The position numbers and the translations under genes are program-made. Shown here piece after piece: positions 43,952 to 53,513 of a stretch of DNA of 64,000 nucleotides. The DNA is taken from positions 20,053 through 84,052 of the forward strand of contig CAVPPF010000008.1 in the NCBI GenBank assembly GCA_963707435.1, given 5' to 3'. Under the pieces are notes generated by a model. That model was not told where the DNA came from. It saw only the letters and a program-made list of their open reading frames with translations, and searched no databases. How positions within the stretch are numbered: the stretch's first letter is position 1; every line of letters begins with the position of its first letter. The stretch is from UBA4744 sp963707435. Lineage in GTDB: Bacteria > Actinomycetota > Acidimicrobiia > Spongiisociales > UBA4744.

Positions 43952-44686
43952 TCAGCGAACTACCTCGGCAGGAGCGGCGACGGGCTCGATGGAGACGATT
44001 CCCTGTTCGAAGGCAGCCTGCTGTGACGCCAGCCGAAAGGCGAGCGTGGGGGCGGGCTCGGTGCGGGGCCGCAGGTAGATCTCGGCCCAGTCGTCGGGGG
44101 GCACCATCACGTGCCAGGACAGCCCCAGCTCCCAATCGTCGGACACGTAGAGGTAGTGCGAGACGACGAGCAGTCCCGGGGCGACGAAGCTTCCACCAAA
44201 CTGGGTGTCCGGATCGATTCCGAGGTCTGGTTGATTGTCCGCGAGCCAGCCGGTGAAGACGCCGAGCAGCTCACCCGCGTAGGCGCCGCGATCGTCCTCC
44301 CATAGGTACAGCGTGGTCGACCGCGTGACGGTCTGCTCGAACTCACCGCGGCGGCCGGTAACGCTGATCTCCAACGGCCCTTCGGTGGCTGCCTGATCGG
44401 CCACCACCGAAACTTCCGCCACCTCTCCCTGGCGAATCTCGCCGGGCTCAACCGTCACCCGTGCGCCATCGGCCGATGCCGTCACCACCACCGGCCCGTC
44501 GCTGTCACCGTCGTTCGTGATGGTGACCAGCACGCCGGACGTGGCAGCGGGAATCACCCCCTGCACGAATTCCGGGGACAGGCGGAGCGTGAAAGCTTCC
44601 GACGCTGCGGCCCCGTTCCCACAAGATGCCAGAACCGTCACGGCGAGGATTACCACCGCGACACCCAACAATCGTGAACGAGTCAT
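43952..44686 (-). CDS. Lipoprotein, function unknown
   Basis: 244 aa from ATG 44686. Signal peptide with VLASCGN lipobox. Residues ~45-130 look like an Ig/CARDB-type beta-sandwich (VLVTITNDGDSDG), followed by a domain with YLWEDDRGAYAGELLGVFTGW. Unknown role; surface-exposed by inference. Confidence 0.7.
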   Translation of the reverse strand: MTRSRLLGVAVVILAVTVLASCGNGAAASEAFTLRLSPEFVQGVIPAATSGVLVTITNDGDSDGPVVVTASADGARVTVEPGEIRQGEVAEVSVVADQAATEGPLEISVTGRRGEFEQTVTRSTTLYLWEDDRGAYAGELLGVFTGWLADNQPDLGIDPDTQFGGSFVAPGLLVVSHYLYVSDDWELGLSWHVMVPPDDWAEIYLRPRTEPAPTLAFRLASQQAAFEQGIVSIEPVAAPAEVVR

Positions 44687-44915
44687 GATCGGTCGGCTCC
44701 TTGATGCACATCGAATGTGAGACGTTCCTTCTGCTCCGGAGTGTGGTGCGGGCCGGAGGGGTGTTGCCGGGGCGGGCGACGTGTGCCCGCAAAGAACTCA
44801 CACTCCATGAGCCTTCAATTCGATTCTCTTCCTGCCGAACCGCCGGGTCAACGGCCTTTGTGGCGGAAGCTGTGGGGTACTACCCGGGGGCCGATCCGCC
44901 GACATTCGGGGCGTT

Positions 44916-44931
44916 GGGCGGGTCTACCGCC
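44916..44931. terminator. Stem-loop 3' of the sugar-type ABC permease genes
   Basis: GGGCGG, loop TCTA, CCGCCC, 15 bp beyond the permease stop (44946) on the minus strand. Region 44687-44945 otherwise shows no gene. Confidence 0.35.
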
Positions 44932-44945
44932 CGGGGCGGGCCAGG

Positions 44946-45794
44946 CTACTTCTGCTGACCGACCGCAAAGCCGCTCATGAAAGGCTTCTGCATGAACACG
45001 AAGACGATGGCCGGTGGAATGGAGGCGATGATGGCCGCCAGCATGAGCGGCCCGTAGGTCAGCGCCCCGTCGATATTGGTGAGGGTTTGCAGTGCGACCT
45101 GGACGACCTGGCGGCTCTCATCGCGAATGATCAGGCTGGGCCACAGGAACATGTTCCACGTGTAGACGAACTGAATGACGAACAGCGCCGCCACCACATT
45201 CCACGACAGCGGCACCAGCACCTTGGTGAGGAACTTGATCGGTGAGGCTCCGTCGATCTGGGAGGCCTCGAGCAGATCGGCCGGGAGGTTGGCGAAATGC
45301 TGCCGGAACAGGAAAGCGCCGGTGGCCGACGCCAGGAACGGCATCACCAGGGCCGCCATCGTGTCCTGCCAACCGAACCCGGACACCATCCGGAACATGG
45401 CGAGGATCATGACTTCGGTCGGCATCATCAGCGTGACGAGCACGAAGAAGAACACCAGCCACTTGCCGCGGAACTTGAAGTACACGAACGCCAGACCGGC
45501 GAGCAGCGACAGCACGGTCTTGCCGACCGTGACCCACATCGACATCTGGAACGAGTTGAGCATCGCCCCGGCGAAGTCCCGCTTGAACCACACGGCATCG
45601 AAGTTCGACCCGAGGGCGGTCCCGGGCGTGAACTGGAACGAGAAGATCTCCGGGTTCTTCTGGGTGGCGATGAGGGCGGCGTAGAGCAACGGGAAGGCAA
45701 TGACGAACGCGGTGATCGTCAGGGCAATGTGGAACGGCCAGTTCCGACCTCGCACCAGGCCGACCCGCTGAACACCCGGCGTCAACCCTGCCAT
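44946..45794 (-). CDS. Carbohydrate-type ABC transporter permease (MalG/UgpE-like)
   Basis: 282 aa; its ATG shares one base with the upstream permease stop (TGATG). Six helices and the EAA coupling loop EASQIDGASPIKFLTKVLVPLS, quoted here as EASQIDGASP. MsmG/UgpE family. Together with the MalF-like partner forms the membrane pore. No ATPase gene follows. Confidence 0.88.
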   Translation of the reverse strand: MAGLTPGVQRVGLVRGRNWPFHIALTITAFVIAFPLLYAALIATQKNPEIFSFQFTPGTALGSNFDAVWFKRDFAGAMLNSFQMSMWVTVGKTVLSLLAGLAFVYFKFRGKWLVFFFVLVTLMMPTEVMILAMFRMVSGFGWQDTMAALVMPFLASATGAFLFRQHFANLPADLLEASQIDGASPIKFLTKVLVPLSWNVVAALFVIQFVYTWNMFLWPSLIIRDESRQVVQVALQTLTNIDGALTYGPLMLAAIIASIPPAIVFVFMQKPFMSGFAVGQQK

Positions 45795-47173
45795 CACGCA
45801 CCCCCGTAGCTGACCCGGCGGCCGCTGGTGCGGAACTGCCACAGCGTCACGGCGATGACGGCGATGAACAGGAGGACCGATTGCGCGGCACCGCGTCCGA
45901 GGTCGCCGTTGTTCACCCCGACCCGAATGATCTCGTAGATCGCCACGGAGGTGCGCCCGGCGGGCGCCCCCTTGGTCATGAAATCGATGGTGGCGTACAC
46001 CTCGAAGAAGGCGTAGGTGAGATTGGTGACGAGCAGGAAGAACGTGATGGGCGACAGGGCCGGCATCACAATCTTGGTGAAACGCTGCCACGCCGACGCT
46101 CCATCGATCAGCCCCGCCTCCACTTGCTCGAGCGGTACCGACTGCAGACCGGCCAGGTAGAAGAGGATGTTGTAGCCGACGATCTTCCAGGCGCTGGCCA
46201 GGATGATGGCGGTCATGGCCAGGAAGGCGTTCTCGCGATAGTTGGGCAGGTCGATCCCGAACCAGACGTCCATGAAGTGAGTGAAGATCCCGGCGGTCGG
46301 ATCGAAGATCATGAAGAACAGGACACCGGCCACGGCCGGAGAAATCGCGTACGGCCAGATCAGCAAGGTCCGGTAGACGCCGGCTCCGCGGATGTCCCGG
46401 AAGGCCAGATAGGCGATGGCCAGCCCGGCGACCATGCCCAGCACCACGATTCCGACGGTGATGATGAGCGTATTGATGTAGACGGAGCGGTAGTCGACCT
46501 GGCCGCCGCCACCCGACGAGAACACGGCATACAGCGCTACGAACACCGACAGCATGGCCACGACCGAAGCGACCTCGGCCATCCGATGGACGGCGCTGCC
46601 CGGGGTCGAGCGGTTCCGCCAGAATCGTGCCCCGAAGACGGCGGCGATGGCGAGGAGCGGATAGGCAACCAACCGGACGGGGTCGGTGATGATGAGTTCC
46701 GTGAAGTTGCCGAAGCAGACATCGACGGACCGCGGTGCGCCAAGCCGGGTGAGTTTTGTCCCGAGCGCGAACGTCTGGATGGCGGGCGCGTACAGAAAGA
46801 CGATCAGGATGATGAGGGTGGGCGAGAGCAGCAGCCACGGCACCCACCAGCCGATGCGGTAACCGCCCGACCGGATTTCTCCGGTCATCTCGGACTCATC
46901 CTTGACCTTGCCGTCGACGCGGTCGTAGACGGCGTGCATGGCAATCAGGGCAACCCAGGCGGTCGCCCCCATCAACCCGTACCCGAAGAGAAAGTCGACG
47001 CCGGTGGATTCAGCACCGAACGCACACTGATTCATCACCAGCGGGGAGATGGCTGCTCCCAGCACCGCCACCGCCGACGCTATCCCGTAGCGGGCAAGTG
47101 GCGGCGAATCGAACTTCCACCGCACGTAGAGCGGTCCCAGAATGGCAGCGACGATCAGGCCTGCGATCAGCAT
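45794..47173 (-). CDS. Carbohydrate-type ABC transporter permease (MalF/UgpA-like) with N-terminal extension
   Basis: 459 aa from ATG 47173. Core UgpA/MalF fold ends with EAGLIDGASAWQRFTKIVMP (EAA loop) and SYGGA. The first ~100 residues add about two or three extra helices not found in standard MalF, and another pair of helices (~165-220) lies before the core. Downstream of the binding-protein gene through a hairpin at 47207-47234. Confidence 0.87.
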   Translation of the reverse strand: MLIAGLIVAAILGPLYVRWKFDSPPLARYGIASAVAVLGAAISPLVMNQCAFGAESTGVDFLFGYGLMGATAWVALIAMHAVYDRVDGKVKDESEMTGEIRSGGYRIGWWVPWLLLSPTLIILIVFLYAPAIQTFALGTKLTRLGAPRSVDVCFGNFTELIITDPVRLVAYPLLAIAAVFGARFWRNRSTPGSAVHRMAEVASVVAMLSVFVALYAVFSSGGGGQVDYRSVYINTLIITVGIVVLGMVAGLAIAYLAFRDIRGAGVYRTLLIWPYAISPAVAGVLFFMIFDPTAGIFTHFMDVWFGIDLPNYRENAFLAMTAIILASAWKIVGYNILFYLAGLQSVPLEQVEAGLIDGASAWQRFTKIVMPALSPITFFLLVTNLTYAFFEVYATIDFMTKGAPAGRTSVAIYEIIRVGVNNGDLGRGAAQSVLLFIAVIAVTLWQFRTSGRRVSYGGA

Positions 47174-47206
47174 CGATTCACCAGCTCCATCGAACTCCTG
47201 GAAGTG

Positions 47207-47234
47207 GAGGGGCGGAGCTCACGCTCCGCCCCTC
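47207..47234 (-). promoter_or_regulatory. Intercistronic hairpin between binding-protein and permease genes
   Basis: Perfect 12-bp stem GAGGGGCGGAGC / GCTCCGCCCCTC with loop TCAC. It lies right after the binding-protein stop (47246) and before the permease ATG (47173). Such hairpins often raise expression of the binding protein over the permeases; here inferred. Confidence 0.5.
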
Positions 47235-47245
47235 GATCGTCTTGC

Positions 47246-48685
47246 TCAGCTTCCGTAGAGGGATTCGTACTCGGTCAGCGACTTGTTCGCTTCCTCGTTG
47301 GCTTGCGCCATCCTCTCGGCGACATCGAGATCGTTCACGAGGATGTCCTCGATGGCGATCGTGATGATGTCACGGATGCCGACGAAGTTGCCGAGCAGAG
47401 CACCCAGCGATGCCGGGGTGTTCTGAGCAGCGGCGAGCTGATCGGACGCCACCTTGGAGTTCGGGCTCACGTCGTAGAAGCCTTCGTCCTCGAGCAGCGC
47501 AACTGCAGCATTCGTGATCGGGATGTAACCGGTCAGCTTGTGCCAGGCAGCGGCGTTCTCCGGGTTCGAGAAGAAGTTCATGAACGCCAGAGCACCGTCT
47601 TCGGTTGCCGCGTCCATGCCGTCGAGCATCCAGATGGTCGCTCCGCCGATGAGGTTGCCGACGTAGCCGGCATCCTCGTTGTACGGCATGAAGCTGGCCA
47701 GGTTGGTGAAGTCGGCGTTCTCGTCGAAGAACGTCGTGTCCGAGCTCGAGTAGATCAGCATGGCCACTTCGCCCGCAAGGTAGGCATTCGATGTGCCGTC
47801 CCAGTCGCGCTGCAGGCCGGTGTAGATGTACGAGCCGTCCTGGTCCAGGCTCTTCCACCAGTCGACGTAGGCGAGCATGCCGTCGGACTCGAGGTACACC
47901 TCGGTGGCCCGGCCGCTGCGCCCGTTGTCGGCGTTACCCAGCAGTTCACCCTGTTGGCCCAGGGTTTGCTCGACGAACCACGAGTGGTTCGGCCAGGTGA
48001 TGCAGCCCTTCGGTGCATCGGCCATGGCGAAAATCGCCTCGCAGGCGGCCTCAACCTCGCCCCAGGTGGTCGGGGGCTCCGTGATACCGGCCGCGTTGAG
48101 CATGTCCATGTTGTTGAACATGATGGCGGTCGATGTGTTCCAGGGCATCGAGTAGAAGGACCCGTCGACGGTGTAGTAGTTGCGGGCTGCCGCAACGACG
48201 TCGTCGAGGATCACCGGTTCCCCGAGGATCTCCGTTCGGCCGCCGATCGCTTCCGTGACCGACTTGAAGATCGGATTGCCGGACATGTCCACCGCGTCGA
48301 GGGCTTGCCGGGTGGCAGCCTCGAAGAAGTGGATGAGGGCCGGCGGTTCACCGCTGTCCACTGCGAGCACGGCCGCGTCGAACGCGTCGTTGTACGAGGC
48401 GAAGGACGTCACCTTGATGTTGTACTCGGGGTGCTTGGCGTTGAACTCAGCCGCACGATCCTCGGCGAAGCCGAGTCGTGCCTCATCGGAAAAGGCAACC
48501 CAAAAGTCGATGTCGATTGCCTCGCCGGTGGGCGGGGCCGCGGTGGTTCCGGTGTCACCGGTATCCGCGGTTGTCGGCGTGCCGCCCGCTTCGGTCGTGG
48601 TGGTGGTGTCATCTGCCGAATCGCCTCCACAGGCAGTCACGATCATGGCAAGGACGGCTAGTAGAACCAGAAGCCTGGATCTCAT
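47246..48685 (-). CDS. Carbohydrate-type ABC transporter substrate-binding lipoprotein
   Basis: 479 aa from ATG 48685 with GAGGAGGAAAGAG upstream. MIVTACGGD lipobox, Thr-rich linker, then a family 1 extracellular binding protein (UgpB/MalE-like, IDIDFWVAFSDEARL near residue 50). Fold-wide Trp/Tyr pattern fits sugars or sn-glycerol-3-phosphate, but the divergent enzyme operon suggests an amine-like ligand (inference). Confidence 0.87.
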   Translation of the reverse strand: MRSRLLVLLAVLAMIVTACGGDSADDTTTTTEAGGTPTTADTGDTGTTAAPPTGEAIDIDFWVAFSDEARLGFAEDRAAEFNAKHPEYNIKVTSFASYNDAFDAAVLAVDSGEPPALIHFFEAATRQALDAVDMSGNPIFKSVTEAIGGRTEILGEPVILDDVVAAARNYYTVDGSFYSMPWNTSTAIMFNNMDMLNAAGITEPPTTWGEVEAACEAIFAMADAPKGCITWPNHSWFVEQTLGQQGELLGNADNGRSGRATEVYLESDGMLAYVDWWKSLDQDGSYIYTGLQRDWDGTSNAYLAGEVAMLIYSSSDTTFFDENADFTNLASFMPYNEDAGYVGNLIGGATIWMLDGMDAATEDGALAFMNFFSNPENAAAWHKLTGYIPITNAAVALLEDEGFYDVSPNSKVASDQLAAAQNTPASLGALLGNFVGIRDIITIAIEDILVNDLDVAERMAQANEEANKSLTEYESLYGS

Positions 48686-48900
48686 CTCTTTCCTCCTCAT
48701 GACCCGCTCGCGCGGATCTGGTGAACTTGGAATCCCCTTCGGAGATAGATCGCATACTACCCAGCCGAATTACCGCCACGTCGAGCGCAGGGGCCGCCGT
48801 CGGAGGGCCCGGTGTATCTATCCTGGTCTCCGCAGACCGGTACCCGGCCTGATCGTGATCGTCGAGCGTGCGGGTTGTTCTTGCCCGTCAGGAGGGGTCG

Positions 48901-50280
48901 ATGAAGAACCAGCGAGGCATGCTTACACCCGAAGCGCTGCGGGAAATGGCGGATTCCGGCGGTATCGACACGGTGGTGCTGGCGTTCACCGACCACTACG
49001 GCCGGCCGCACGGCAAGCGGTACGACGTCGACTACTTCCTCGAGCACGGTCTGACCGAGGGGACGCACGGTTGCGACTACCTGCTCACGACCGACATGGA
49101 GATGGAGCCTGTGCCCGGCTACGAGTACGCCAACTGGGAACTGGGCTACGGAGACTTCCACATGGCGCCCGATCTCTCGACCCTGCGCGTGGCGTCGTGG
49201 CTCGACTCCACGGCCTTTGTCCTGTGCGATCTCCACGATCCGCACGACCACAGCCCGGTGGCGGTGGCGCCCCGGTCGATCCTTCGGCGCCAGCTCGACC
49301 TGATCGACGAGTCCGGCCTGGCGGCAATGGGTGCTTCCGAACTCGAGTACTTCCTCTACGAGACCTCCTACCGCGAGGCGGCCGAAGGCCGCTACATGAA
49401 CCTGCGGCCGGCCGGCTGGTACATCGAGGACTACCACCTGCTCCAGGGCACCCGCGAGGAGTTCTACAACCAGCAGGTCCGCCGCCATCTTTCGCAGTCG
49501 GGTATCCCGGTGGAAAGCTCGAAGGGTGAATGGGGGCGCGGCCAGCACGAGATGAACATCCGCTACAGCGACGTGCTGACGATGGCCGACCGCCACGCCG
49601 TCATGAAGCTGGCGATGAAGGAGATCGCCGAGCAACTCGGGGCGAGCGTGACGTTCATGGCCAAACCGGACGCATCGGAGGCGGGTTCGAGCTGCCACGT
49701 GCACGTGTCGCTGTGGAACGGCGACGAGCCTGCCTTCCCCGGCGACCACGAGTTGGGTCCCGTGGAGGCATCCGATACGTTCCGGTGGTTCCTGGGAGGC
49801 TGGATGCACCACGTCTCGGACCTCATGGTCTTCTTCGCTCCAACCATCAACTCCTACAAGCGGTTCCAGGCAGGCTCCTGGGCACCCACCCGGATCGCCT
49901 GGAGCTACGACAACCGCACCGCCGGCTTTCGGGTGGTGGGACGGGGCAACAGCCTGCGCATCGAGTGCCGGATCCCCGGCGCCGACGCCAACCCCTACCT
50001 GATGTACGCGGCCACCCTCGCGGCCGGGATGGACGGCATTCGCAACCAGATCGAACCGCCCCCCATCTTTGTCGGCGACGTGTACCAGGCAGCCGACCTG
50101 CCGCACGTCCCTTCGACGCTGCGTGATGCGACGGACCGCTTCGCCGCCAGCGAGTTCGTGACGGAGGCCTTCGGAGCGGACGTCCAGCAGCACTACACGC
50201 ACTTCTTCCGCACAGAACAGCGGGCGTACGATGATGCCGTCACCGACTGGGAGAAATGGCGTTACTTCGAACGAATCTGA
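48901..50280 (+). CDS. Glutamine-synthetase-family ligase (gamma-glutamyl-amine synthetase-like)
   Basis: 459 aa, ATG 48901 after CAGGAGGGGTCG. GS-family catalytic residues are present: metal Glu in MGASELEYF, GRGQHEMNIRYSDVL, GSSCHVHVSLW, NSYKRFQAGSWAPTRIAW and RIECRIPGADANPYL. Family members other than GlnA itself ligate glutamate to amines such as putrescine or ethanolamine. The downstream SDR, ALDH and amidotransferase fit a gamma-glutamyl pathway. First gene of a four-gene operon divergent from the ABC transporter. Confidence 0.87.
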   Translation: MKNQRGMLTPEALREMADSGGIDTVVLAFTDHYGRPHGKRYDVDYFLEHGLTEGTHGCDYLLTTDMEMEPVPGYEYANWELGYGDFHMAPDLSTLRVASWLDSTAFVLCDLHDPHDHSPVAVAPRSILRRQLDLIDESGLAAMGASELEYFLYETSYREAAEGRYMNLRPAGWYIEDYHLLQGTREEFYNQQVRRHLSQSGIPVESSKGEWGRGQHEMNIRYSDVLTMADRHAVMKLAMKEIAEQLGASVTFMAKPDASEAGSSCHVHVSLWNGDEPAFPGDHELGPVEASDTFRWFLGGWMHHVSDLMVFFAPTINSYKRFQAGSWAPTRIAWSYDNRTAGFRVVGRGNSLRIECRIPGADANPYLMYAATLAAGMDGIRNQIEPPPIFVGDVYQAADLPHVPSTLRDATDRFAASEFVTEAFGADVQQHYTHFFRTEQRAYDDAVTDWEKWRYFERI

Positions 50281-50290
50281 GGAGCAGGGA

Positions 50291-51064
50291 ATGAAACTGG
50301 AAGGAAAGGTGGCGCTGATCACCGGCGCCGGATCGGGCATCGGCCGCCACACGGCCATCCGCCTGGCCGCCGAGGGAGCGGCCGTTGTCGGAGTCGACGT
50401 CAACCCGGCTACCGCCGCCGAGACGGTTGAAGCCATCGAGGCGGCCGGAGGAAGGGCGCTGGCCGTGACGGCGGATGTCTCCCGGGCGGACGACAGCCGC
50501 CGGATGATCGACGCCGCGGAGTCCGCCTACGGGAAGCTGGACGTCCTGTTCAACAACGCCGGCATCAGCCACGCCTCCGATGACGACGCGATCAACACCA
50601 GCGAGGAAGTGTGGGACCAGACGTTCGCCATCAACGTCAAGGGCGTCTTCCTCGGCTGCAAGTACGGCATCCCGGCCCTCCGGAGAGCGGGAGGCGGTTC
50701 GATCATCAACACCGCCTCCTTCGTGGCGAAACTGGGAGCCGCCACTCCCCAGCTTGCCTACACGGCTTCCAAGGGTGCCGTGCTGGCGCTGACCCGGGAA
50801 CTGGCCGTGATCCACGCCCGGGAGGGCATCCGGGTCAATGCCCTCTGTCCGGGACCCTTGAACACCGAGCTGCTGATGAAGTACCTCGACACCGACGAGA
50901 AGAAGCAGCGCCGCCTCGTCCACATTCCCATGGGACGGTTCGGTGAAGCTGAGGAGATGGCCGAGGCGGTTCTGTGGCTCGCCTCCGACGATTCCTCGTA
51001 TGTCACCGGCACCGAGTTCATGGTGGACGGTGGCATCACCGCCGCCTATGTGACCCCGGCGTGA
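50291..51064 (+). CDS. Short-chain dehydrogenase/reductase
   Basis: 257 aa, ATG 50291 after GAGGAGCAGGG. Classical SDR motifs: ITGAGSGIGR, NNAGIS, NTASFV serine, YTASKGA catalytic Tyr/Lys and the VDGG C-terminal pattern. In this operon it could oxidise a gamma-glutamylated alcohol to the aldehyde (inference). Followed by an ALDH whose GTG overlaps its stop. Confidence 0.9.
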   Translation: MKLEGKVALITGAGSGIGRHTAIRLAAEGAAVVGVDVNPATAAETVEAIEAAGGRALAVTADVSRADDSRRMIDAAESAYGKLDVLFNNAGISHASDDDAINTSEEVWDQTFAINVKGVFLGCKYGIPALRRAGGGSIINTASFVAKLGAATPQLAYTASKGAVLALTRELAVIHAREGIRVNALCPGPLNTELLMKYLDTDEKKQRRLVHIPMGRFGEAEEMAEAVLWLASDDSSYVTGTEFMVDGGITAAYVTPA

Positions 51065-52443
51065 ATGCCATGACCACCACCGTCCTCGACCCGTCGACCA
51101 ACCAGCCGATCGCCGAGATCCCCCGGCAGTCCCCCGAGGACGTCGACCGGGCGGTGCGCTCCGCCGCGCAGGGCTTCGAGGTGTGGCGCCAGGCCGGTGT
51201 GCGTCGCCGGCGTGACGTCCTGCGCACGATTGCCGACCTCATCCGTCGCGACCAGGAGAGCCTCGCCCGGCTCGAATCTCAGAATGCCGGAAAGCCCATT
51301 GCCGCCGCCCGCGGCGAAGTCGGGGCGGTGGCCGCCGTCTTCGACTACTACGCCGGCGCCGTGGACAAGTTCACCGGCCAGACAATCCCCGGCAACGCTG
51401 CGGGAACGCTGCTCACCTTCCGGGAACCGCTCGGGGTGTGCGCGGCCATCACGCCCTGGAACTTCCCGATGCTCATCCTCAGCTGGAAAGTGGCGCCGGC
51501 CCTAGCGATGGGGAATGCCGTGGTCGCCAAACCGGCGGAGGTGACCCCGCTCACCGCCCTGGCGCTGGCCGGCCTTGCCCTGGAGGCCGGACTCCCCGAA
51601 GGGGTTCTGCAGGTCGTCACGGGCCGCGGCTCGGTGGTCGGGGAAGCCCTGGTCCGCCATCCGCTGGTCCGCAAGGTCAGCTTCACCGGATCCACCACCG
51701 TCGGCACCGGGGTCATGCAAGCGGCGGCCGCCGGCATCAAGCGTGTCTCCCTGGAACTGGGCGGCAAGTCGGCGAACATGATCTTCGCCGACGCCGACCT
51801 CGACGCCTGCCTGGAGTCGTCGTTCTGGTCTGTGTTCGACAATGCCGGGCAGGACTGCTGTTCACGCAGCCGCCTCCTGGTGGAACGTTCGATTCACGAT
51901 GAGGTGGTCGACCGGTTCGCGGAACGGGCCCGCACCGTCAAGCTGGGCGACACCGCCGACGAGTCGACCGAGATGGGTCCGTTGATCAGCCCCGCTCAGC
52001 TGGAGAGTGTGGAGTCGTACGTGTCGGCCGGCGACGCCGCCGGCGCGACCCGGGTCTGCGGGGGCGAGCGCCTCGATTCGCCGGGCAACTACCTGACCCC
52101 GGCCGTTTTCGTAGGCGTCACGCCGGAGATGACGATCGCCCGCGAGGAGATCTTCGGGCCGGTCCTGTCGGTCATCCCCTTCGATTCGGAGGAGGAAGCC
52201 GTCCGCCTGGCCAACGAGTCGATCTACGGACTGTCCGGGTCGATCTGGACCCGCGACATCGGACGGGCTCTGCGGGTTGCCCGGGGCGTGGAGACCGGCA
52301 TGCTCTCGATCAACTCATCGTCGTCGGTCCACATCGAAGCTCCGTTTGGCGGGATGAAACAGTCGGGCATCGGCCGGGAACAGGGCATGGCCGCCCTCGA
52401 GGCTTACACCGACTACAAGACCGTGTTCATCGCCGATGCCTGA
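51061..52443 (+). CDS. NAD(P)-dependent aldehyde dehydrogenase
   Basis: 460 aa from GTG 51061 overlapping the SDR stop (GTGA); ATG 51070 is an alternative. ALDH hallmarks: VSLELGGKSANM Glu, NAGQDCCSRSRLLV catalytic Cys, and EIFGPVLSV. Would oxidise the aldehyde made by the SDR (inferred). The next gene overlaps by 8 bp. Confidence 0.92.
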   Translation: MNAMTTTVLDPSTNQPIAEIPRQSPEDVDRAVRSAAQGFEVWRQAGVRRRRDVLRTIADLIRRDQESLARLESQNAGKPIAAARGEVGAVAAVFDYYAGAVDKFTGQTIPGNAAGTLLTFREPLGVCAAITPWNFPMLILSWKVAPALAMGNAVVAKPAEVTPLTALALAGLALEAGLPEGVLQVVTGRGSVVGEALVRHPLVRKVSFTGSTTVGTGVMQAAAAGIKRVSLELGGKSANMIFADADLDACLESSFWSVFDNAGQDCCSRSRLLVERSIHDEVVDRFAERARTVKLGDTADESTEMGPLISPAQLESVESYVSAGDAAGATRVCGGERLDSPGNYLTPAVFVGVTPEMTIAREEIFGPVLSVIPFDSEEEAVRLANESIYGLSGSIWTRDIGRALRVARGVETGMLSINSSSSVHIEAPFGGMKQSGIGREQGMAALEAYTDYKTVFIADA

Positions 52444-53140
52444 GGCACGTATCGGTCTGCTCTCGTGCGGCCGGGTGAAGCCCGAGTTTCGCCACCTCGC
52501 CGGTGACTACCCGGACATGTTCGCGTCGCTGTTCGGCGACCGGTTGCAGCTGCGCGGCTACTCGCTCATCGACGGGGAGTTCCCGGAGTCGGCCAAGGAG
52601 AACGACGGGTGGATCATCACGGGATCGCCGGACTCCGTCTACGACGACCTCCCCTGGATCGTGCGTCTGGCCGATCTGACCCGTGAAATCGTCGATGCTG
52701 AAGTCCCCCTCATGGGCATCTGTTTCGGCCATCAGATGATCGCCCACGCGCTTGGAGGCACGGTGGAGCGGGCCTCTCAGGGCTGGGGTGTTGGCGTCAA
52801 ACAGGTCGACGTGATGGAAACGCGACCGTGGATGCAGCCACCCGTTTCCGGGTTTCGCATCCTGAACAGTCACCAGGACCAGGTCACGGTGCTGCCCCCG
52901 GGGGCGAGGGTGATCGCCACCAACCGGCACTGCCCGGTCTCGGCACTGGCACTGGGCGACCGGGTGGCCGGTTTCCAAGGGCATCCCGAATTCGTCCCCG
53001 ACTATGCCAGAGAGCTCATGGAGTTCCGCCGGGGCCGCCTCATCCCCGATGAGGTCGTTGAGGAGGGTCTCTCCACGCTGGCCTGCCCACCCGACCGGGA
53101 ACTCCTCGCCGGCTGGATCGTCACCTTCCTGACGGGCTAG
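52436..53140 (+). CDS. Class I glutamine-amidotransferase-like hydrolase
   Basis: 234 aa, ATG 52436. Nucleophile elbow GICFGHQMI (Cys) and catalytic QGHPEF His are present. Alone, without a synthetase partner, this matches PuuD-like gamma-glutamyl hydrolases that release the amino acid from a gamma-glutamyl intermediate, fitting the operon. Confidence 0.85.
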   Translation: MPEARIGLLSCGRVKPEFRHLAGDYPDMFASLFGDRLQLRGYSLIDGEFPESAKENDGWIITGSPDSVYDDLPWIVRLADLTREIVDAEVPLMGICFGHQMIAHALGGTVERASQGWGVGVKQVDVMETRPWMQPPVSGFRILNSHQDQVTVLPPGARVIATNRHCPVSALALGDRVAGFQGHPEFVPDYARELMEFRRGRLIPDEVVEEGLSTLACPPDRELLAGWIVTFLTG

Positions 53141-53171
53141 ATGCCTACAGGGGCGGGTGGCGACGTCGCTT

Positions 53172-53513
53172 TCAGGAGATGTCGAGAACCAGTCCGATCA
53201 CTTCCCGGATCTGGGCGAGGGTCGCGGCTCCGACGTTCCCACGCACTCGATCCACCCGGCCGGTCGAAACGGCCCGGAGGTACTGGCATTGCGCAGCCGA
53301 GATTTGGTCAACGCCGTTCCCATCGTCGGGGTCGATCCCTACTTCCGACCCGAACTCCCGGATCGTGGTGGTCAGGGGTACGACCTGGACCACCGTCGGG
53401 CTTGCATCGAGGATCCGCTGGGCGGTCACGACGACCGCCGGACGACCGAAACCGGCTTCGCTCCCGGCCGGCATCCCCAGGTTCAGTTCAACGACATCAC
53501 CCGAGGTCAGCAT
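53172..53513 (-). CDS. MazF/PemK-like toxin (endoribonuclease family)
   Basis: 113 aa from ATG 53513, overlapping the antitoxin stop by 17 bp. PemK/MazF fold begins SGDVVELNLGMP and has GRPAVVVTAQ and QVVPLTTT strands. Likely mRNA interferase; the start was placed where the family begins. Confidence 0.8.
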   Translation of the reverse strand: MLTSGDVVELNLGMPAGSEAGFGRPAVVVTAQRILDASPTVVQVVPLTTTIREFGSEVGIDPDDGNGVDQISAAQCQYLRAVSTGRVDRVRGNVGAATLAQIREVIGLVLDIS

